Shown one piece after another: positions 59,586 through 64,000 of a stretch of 64,000 bases of DNA; within the stretch, counting starts at the first letter, position 1, and each line of letters begins with the position of its first letter. Made by a program: the position numbers and the translations under genes. The notes beneath the pieces were generated by a model, which ran no database searches, had not been told where the DNA came from, and was given only the letters and a program-made list of their open reading frames with translations. The stretch is from Himantopus leucocephalus (taxonomy: Eukaryota > Chordata > Aves > Charadriiformes > Recurvirostridae). The DNA is taken from assembly GCA_003993805.1 (NCBI GenBank), contig RSEF01000004.1:16861819-16925818 (forward strand), written 5' to 3'.

Positions 59586-62420
59586 CTGTAGCAAGAACAA
59601 GAAACCCACAGCCGCTATTAAACAGTCCAAGCTTATAAAGAGCAATAATTATGCCTTGTCAAAATGACAGCGTGAATGTTGGCGGGGAGGAAGGGGGGAG
59701 ATACATCCTAGAACAACAAAACCCCACGCAACCAACTACCTACACAGATTCCAAAGCCTGCTGTCCAGTCACTCTGTTGTCATTAAGTAACTCAAGAACA
59801 TTTCTCCTGCTATTGCCCTCACAACATTAAGACACTTCTTTAGATCAGGATTTGGCTCTGCAGTCAGCAAAGCTAAAGAGCACATACTCAACAGTGAAAT
59901 TGGAAAATAGTAGTCTCTATTTGAATCAGAAGTTATAAACTAAATCATACGGCGCTTAAAAATAATCTGAAGTAAAGAGTTACTGCAAATGCAGCCAACG
60001 CTTTTTTCCATTTAGCATAGTATCTGAGAATAAATGTACGTGTTCCAGGACAATACTGGGTTTTATGTATAGCTAAAATACACTGCTCGATCTTATTCAT
60101 GGCAAAATCTTGATTCCACTGTAGACAAGGCAGAGTTTTGCCACCAGCTTCAGATTCAAATTGATTTCCAAGGCAAGAGCAAACACTGGACTGATTGTAC
60201 TTAAATTGCAACTTATTTTCCTTACAGAGGTGAAGAAAAGCTTCCAAAATTAGTTCTTGCTTGGCAGGACAGAGTAGGCCAGCCTGCAAGACCAGTTTCC
60301 TCCGACTTTGTTGTCATTAGCTCGCTTTCTACCCTCTAGTGGCAACTGAACGTATTCCAAATTATTACAAAAGGTGTTCTATGCTTTTTAAGTAGATGTA
60401 GTGACACAAATTAAAGCACGTATGTACAGACACACTTAGGCAAAATGCTAAGTATGATTTTCTCAAATCCTTTTTAATTACATAGGGGTGTGAAGCAAGG
60501 GAGTATTTTTAGGCAACGAGAAATTAAAAAAAGAAATTGAAGTAATGGAGTTTCATTTCATAGAGATTATGCTATACTAAGCAAAATAAAAGTAAAAAAA
60601 TTACTTACAGAGGAGTATTCCCTTCAGAGTCCTGCATATCAACAGACGCGTTGTGCTGCAGAAGGATCTGTACCATTTTTAGGTTTCCTTTGGCTGCTGC
60701 TCTGTGCAACGGGGTGGATTTAAAATGATCTGTTGCATCCGGATCAGCTCTGTTTTCTAAAAGCATGACTGCAATCTGAATATGTAGAAAGAGAATGGAG
60801 GGGGGGAGGAGGAGAAAAAGTTAATACAGCTAAGCACTTCTTCCAAGAGCAACACCATCTCCAGTAACACAGGCAAACATACCTCCTGCTTATTTTTGGA
60901 GGCTGCATAATGTAGGGGTGTACAGCCGTTCTGATTGACAGCATTTACATGAGCACCCTTAGCAATGAGGGCTTTCACAATTTCATCGCGGCCTGCCGAA
61001 GCGGCAATATGTAACGGAGTCCAACCAGCCTACAGAGGAAAGGAAAAACCCACATTATTCAAACCAGGAGTTTTAGGCAAAAGTCATGACAAAGCATAAG
61101 CCCAAAATACACTTGGCTACTCATTAGTCATACTGCACATACTCTTAAAACTGTAAAGCTAAACGTTATTGATTAGCACCAGAAAGACAAGTCTCACATC
61201 CTCTCACATGCTTGCATTCAGCACCTGAGAAAAGCTGCCAGTTAAACGACAGAAATCACTTCTGCTAGGCAGTTACGCATGGCATCTTGCAGGGCACTTC
61301 GCCCCAGCAGAAGTAACAGTAGCGCTTTGTTAAGAACAAATAAGAGTAGCAGAAAAGGGCGTCCAAAAGTTTATGCAATCTTTTCTATATCCTACCCTCT
61401 AAACTGATGGGACAACATTTTCTTCTTTAAGGATGATCTTTAGGATACTTCACAAAGGATGTATGTAGAGGATGTTCCTCTAGAACAGCACCGGACCATC
61501 TCCTTTACAACTGTAAAATCACTGAACCTGTCACCTACTCTATAAAGCCTTCCCCAATAATGAGAGATCTTCAGGGTACCTCAGAATTCGGCACAACATA
61601 TTGAAGAGGATCACACTGAGATAAAGGTAACATGAAAAGCCCCAACAACAACCCAAACACACCTGGTTTTGCCACTTTTTTCATAACAATTCTCCTAAAA
61701 TCCCTTGACAATAAGCAAGGCTCATCAAGTCTCATTATACCTCCCACATAAGCTGTGGAACGCTTCAACTTGCCTTTCTAGCGCACGCACAGCAGTACGC
61801 GCTTTTTAACCCCCCCAGAAACCACACTGGGTACCCCAACCCAGGAAGAGGGAGAGAAGGAAGGCAGGGATCTAGTGCCGGGGGCACTTCTGCGGCTGAA
61901 ACCGCGACGGCAAAGGGTCGGGACAGAAACTTCGCCCCCGAATTCTCCACACAAACGCCGGTCCCCGGCATTTCCTCAGCCTCCCGGCCAGCCCCAGGCC
62001 AGCCCCTCACAGGGGTGGGGGTGGTGGGGAGGGGGTGTCCCAGGAGGGCTGCGACACTCACATCGTCCTTGTCACCCACAGGCACGCCGAGGCCGAGGAG
62101 GAGGTCGGCGACGTCGGTGTGTCCCGCCGAGCAGGCCCAGTGCAGCGCGGTCCGGTTGTCCTGAGGGAGAGAGGGGGGAGGGGCGGGGGGGAGCGGCGGT
62201 GAGAGGGCGGCGGGAAGCGGGGGGAGCGGGGCGGCGGCTGACAGGAGCGGCCCTACAGGCCGTCCGCTCTCGCCCCGGCGGGCAGGGAGGGCCGCGGCCG
62301 ACTGACCTGGTCGGCCTTGGTGGCCAGGGCCCTGTCGCGCAGCAGCTGGGCCCGCAGCTCCTCCAGGCGCCCGGCATATGCCAGGTTACAGACCCCCACG
62401 TCGGACACGGCACCCTCCAT
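59432..62420 (-). CDS. PSMD10: 26S proteasome non-ATPase regulatory subunit 10 (gankyrin), five exons, 226 aa
   Basis: Gankyrin is an assembly chaperone of the 19S proteasome base. It binds the ATPase PSMC4/Rpt3 and, in mammals, also RB1, CDK4 and MDM2; it acts in cytosol and nucleus. Coding exons are 62420-62307, 62160-62062, 61029-60883, 60775-60609 and 59585-59432. All borders are GT/AG and the total is 226 codons plus stop, the same length as the human protein. Ankyrin motifs recur at about 33-residue steps: TALHWACSAG (42), TPLHIAASAG (75), TPLHYAASKN (108), TPLHRAAAKG (141), TPLHLACDEE (174) and TPLKVAKGG (207). The RB-binding LxCxE motif is intact as LACDE at 178-182. The start context (aacATGG) is strong. 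It is divergent with ATG4A (261 bp) and convergent with VSIG1. Nothing is missing or broken. Confidence 0.97.
59586..60608 (-). other. PSMD10: PSMD10 intron 4
   Basis: A 1.0-kb GT/AG intron. The 114-codon minus-strand frame at 59945-60289 is intronic and unrecognised. Confidence 0.9.
60609..60775 (-). CDS. PSMD10: PSMD10 exon 4
   Basis: It encodes residues 121-175 plus two bases, including IAVMLLENRADPDATDH and TPLHRAAAKGNLKMVQILL. The acceptor is acatattcag and the donor CT|GTAAGT. Confidence 0.95.
60883..61029 (-). CDS. PSMD10: PSMD10 exon 3
   Basis: It encodes residues 72-120, including AGWTPLHIAASAGRDEIVKA and NGCTPLHYAASKNKQE. The acceptor is cctctgtag and the donor GTATGT at 60882. 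The longer open frame to 60757 is readthrough into the intron. Confidence 0.95.
61030..62061 (-). other. PSMD10: PSMD10 intron 2
   Basis: A 1.0-kb GT/AG phase-0 intron. Its exon 2-proximal part belongs to the CpG island. No other gene was seen. Confidence 0.9.
62062..62160 (-). CDS. PSMD10: PSMD10 exon 2
   Basis: It encodes residues 39-71, DNRTALHWACSAGHTDVADL onward to GDKDD, one ankyrin repeat in exactly 99 bp (33 codons, phase 0/0). The acceptor is tctccctcag and the donor GTGAGT. Confidence 0.95.
62307..62420 (-). CDS. PSMD10: PSMD10 exon 1
   Basis: It encodes residues 1-38, MEGAVSDVGVCNLAYAGRLE and onward to ATKADQ, the N-terminal ankyrin cap. The donor is GTCAGT at 62306. Confidence 0.95.
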
Positions 62421-62462
62421 GTTAACCCTGCCACAGGGGCGGTACCTCGGCCCCGGCGCCGA

Positions 62463-62497
62463 CCAATCAGAGGGGCGCCGGGGCCAGCCCAGCCAAT
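62463..62497 (+). promoter_or_regulatory. Pair of CCAAT boxes (NF-Y type)
   Basis: CCAAT occurs at 62463-62467 (gaccaatcag) and 62493-62497 (agccaatcgc), same strand and exactly 30 bp apart, about three helical turns. Both sit 43-77 bp upstream of the PSMD10 start codon and match the NF-Y flank preference. Confidence 0.7.
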
Positions 62498-62540
62498 CGC
62501 ACCGACCGGCCTGCTCCTCTCCGCCTCCGGAGGCGCGGGG

Positions 62541-62558
62541 GCTGCTGGGATTTGTAGT
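62541..62558 (-). promoter_or_regulatory. ACTACAAATCCCAGCAGC, ZNF143/STAF-like element
   Basis: Read on the minus strand, this matches the well-known promoter motif ACTACAnnTCCCAGnnnGC bound by ZNF143. It lies midway between the two start codons. Confidence 0.7.
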
Positions 62559-62598
62559 CCGGCGGGCGCGAGGTGGCCGCGGTGCCGCCGCCGGCGGG

Positions 62599-62617
62599 AC
62601 TACACCTCCCAGGGTGC
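62599..62617 (+). promoter_or_regulatory. ACTACACCTCCCAGGGTGC, second ZNF143/STAF-like element
   Basis: The plus-strand copy of the same motif, about 58 bp from and opposite in orientation to the one at 62541-62558. It faces the ATG4A start, 65 bp upstream of the ATG. Confidence 0.7.
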
Positions 62618-62681
62618 CCCGCGCCGCGGCCGTGTTGTGCCTCCGTGTCGGGGCGAGGAGGAGGATGGTGACAGCGGGAGG

Positions 62682-62691
62682 ATGGAGTCAG
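62682..62691 (+). CDS. ATG4A: Cysteine protease ATG4A, first coding exon (partial gene)
   Basis: ATG4A is a cytosolic cysteine protease that trims pro-ATG8 family proteins (preferring the GABARAP/GATE-16 branch) and delipidates them during autophagy. Only ATG GAG TCA G is coded here (Met-Glu-Ser plus one base of the next codon), followed by the donor GTGAGG at 62692. Human ATG4A begins MES-V, so the residues and split phase agree. The head-to-head position with PSMD10 matches the conserved vertebrate order. No exon 2 coding sequence was found up to 64000, so the catalytic domain lies beyond the right edge. The call rests on three residues plus synteny and splice phase. A competing upstream ATG is at 62665. 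Confidence 0.8.
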
Positions 62692-62700
62692 GTGAGGGGT

Positions 62701-62721
62701 GGCGGCGGCGGCGGCGGCGGC
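62701..62721. repeat. (GGC)7 trinucleotide repeat
   Basis: Seven perfect GGC units start 9 bp after the first base of the ATG4A intron 1 donor. Confidence 0.92.
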
Positions 62722-62750
62722 GCGGGGCCGCGGAGAGGGGAGNGGCTGGC

Positions 62751-62772
62751 GGGGCAGGGGCAGGGGCGGGGG
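62751..62772 (+). other. Canonical G-quadruplex motif
   Basis: Four runs of at least four G are separated by 1-2-nt loops (GGGG-ca-GGGG-ca-GGGG-c-GGGGG). It is on the coding strand of ATG4A intron 1. Confidence 0.75.
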
Positions 62773-62853
62773 CGGTGGTGGTGGTGAGGGGCCAGGCCGG
62801 CGGCCCGCCCGCCTCAGGGCCGCGCCGCGGGCTGAGGGGTGGGGGGGGTGGTG

Positions 62854-62881
62854 GTGCGGGTCGGTCGGTGCGGGTCGGTCG
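62854..62881. repeat. Two-copy 14-bp tandem repeat
   Basis: The unit gtgcgggtcggtcg is repeated twice exactly, with the first four bases of a third copy following. It lies in the CpG-island part of ATG4A intron 1. Confidence 0.9.
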
Positions 62882-64000
62882 GTGCTTTCGGTCGTGAGGG
62901 GTTTGTGTGGCGGGGAGGGACGGGGCCCCGGGGCAGGGGGTGCGGGGGCTGCCGGCGGCGCGGTGCGGGGCTCGGCCGGGGCTCGGGGCCGCCCGAGGCC
63001 GGCGGCGGCGCTGGCGGCGGCGGGCGGCTCTCGGCCGGGCCTCGGCGGTGGGAGGGTCGGGGCTTTGCAGGGAAGAACCGGGAGAGCCCGGTAATTCTAT
63101 CGCGGGTGGTCGGAGATGTCCCGTGGGAGCGGGACAGGGGGGACGCGGGTCTCCCCGGGGGGTGGGAGTCTCTCGGGTCGCAAAAAGGGCTCAAAAAGAG
63201 AGCGTTGGCTCTGTCAGCGCGCCGAGGGGTGAGTTTCCTGACGGGGAGGGCAGAGCGCGGTGTGAGAGGGTCTCTCGCCCTCTGCACTGTCTGGAGGAAG
63301 AAGTTGATGGTGTTTTTTCAGGACCGCCCGCGCCGACGCGCAGCGAAGGCGCACCTTCGGTGGGGGGTGCCCTGGGTGCGCCGGGCCGAGGGTGCTGTGC
63401 CTCGATTTCGCTTCTGATTGCCATTATGTATATTCTTACTTTTTTTTTTTGTCATTTCCCTGACGCTTGTTCGTTCTTTATACTGTATATACGTGTACTT
63501 ACTTGAAGAGTAAAATATAACTGTGTTTGCTTTCACTTTCAACTTCTGATTTTTTAGCGGTGTATTCCTTATGATTGGTATGTGAAAGAAATGATTTTAC
63601 ATTCATTTTTACACTTGAAGGCCTGTTCTCCTCTTCCAAGAAACACTGCTTTACCTAAAAATTGATTGAATGGTCTTCTTTAAGTAGTATTAATTTGTTA
63701 TTTTACAGTAAATAGGTCTAGCGTTGAATAATAACATTAATACATCTTTTATTTTGAAGCGTTTCAAATCTCCAGTTAGGAAAGCAAAACCCAGTCTTGC
63801 TAACACTTTTCACATGCTTCCCATTAAGCACAAGGGCATAATCGCTCTGAGTGGCAGTATTTGTGCATTTCAGATCGAGCATGGGCACGCGTGCTGTGAT
63901 GCCTAAATCGTTTTTCCCTTTCCTCATCTCCGTGAATCAAATCTCACCGCAGCCATCCTGAACTTCTGCTGTGCCTTCACTCAGACTGCTTTTAGTCAAG

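Larger units (their letters stand above)
61980..63120. promoter_or_regulatory. CpG island covering the PSMD10/ATG4A divergent promoter
   Basis: Dense CpG and very high GC content extend from PSMD10 intron 2 across both first exons into ATG4A intron 1. Only 261 bp (62421-62681) separates the two start codons, with no TATA box seen. The long open frames through it (for example 61875-62897 plus, 340 codons) are compositional and antisense to PSMD10 exons. Confidence 0.85.
62692..64000 (+). other. ATG4A: ATG4A intron 1 (continues off the right edge)
   Basis: It begins with GTGAGG, then a GGC trinucleotide repeat and a G-rich CpG-island segment to about 63.4 kb, then ordinary AT-rich sequence. 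One undetermined base is at 62743. No acceptor-bounded exon fitting ATG4A was recognised. The open frames at 62699-63506 are GC-driven. Confidence 0.7.

Noticed and set aside
60744..60978. Alternative minus-strand frames beyond PSMD10 exon 3
   Set aside because: They read past the GTATGT donor at 60882 into the intron; the spliced frame joins exon 4 cleanly.
61875..62897. 340-codon plus-strand open frame across the PSMD10 CpG island
   Set aside because: It is antisense to PSMD10 exons 1-2, contains an N, and is rich in Arg/Gly/Ala/Pro as expected of GC-rich DNA with few stop codons. No domain or splice logic.
62839..63506. Overlapping 130-199-codon frames in ATG4A intron 1
   Set aside because: Several frames on both strands are open at once in GC-rich sequence, which indicates lack of stop codons rather than coding.

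Overview
The window is vertebrate nuclear DNA and most likely comes from a bird. Its genes have introns with GT/AG junctions, it has CpG-island promoters, and interspersed repeats are sparse. The only clear transposon remnant is the 3' end of a CR1 LINE (about 13366-13468), the typical avian retroposon. The gene order VSIG1 - PSMD10 - ATG4A matches human Xq22.3 (from general knowledge, chicken chromosome 4). I found no bacterial, viral or CRISPR-type system.

Layout. (1) 1-15.95 kb, minus strand: the 5' part of a synaptotagmin-like (Slp/SYTL family) gene that runs off the left edge. Two coding exons (5-156 and 2485-2585) encode an N-terminal Rab27-binding homology domain. An untranslated first exon is inferred at the CpG island near 15.8 kb. 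(2) 16.1-33.3 kb: intergenic, with no supportable gene. (3) 33326-54743, plus strand: complete VSIG1, seven coding exons and 331 residues (signal peptide, V-type Ig, C2-type Ig, membrane helix, short tail), with a 12.8-kb second intron. Its 3' UTR follows, interrupted by a 100-N assembly gap. (4) 59432-62420, minus strand: complete PSMD10 (gankyrin), five exons and 226 residues. (5) 62682 onward, plus strand: first coding exon of ATG4A, then its first intron to the right edge.

Relationships. VSIG1 and PSMD10 converge, and their best distal poly(A) signals lie only about 40 bp apart. PSMD10 and ATG4A are head to head, with 261 bp between start codons in a CpG island carrying two CCAAT boxes and two oppositely oriented ACTACA-type (ZNF143/STAF-like) motifs. 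This is a strong candidate for a shared bidirectional promoter linking a proteasome assembly chaperone with an autophagy protease. All exon models were read by eye from splice signals, frame continuity and remembered family features. No alignment or transcript data were available.
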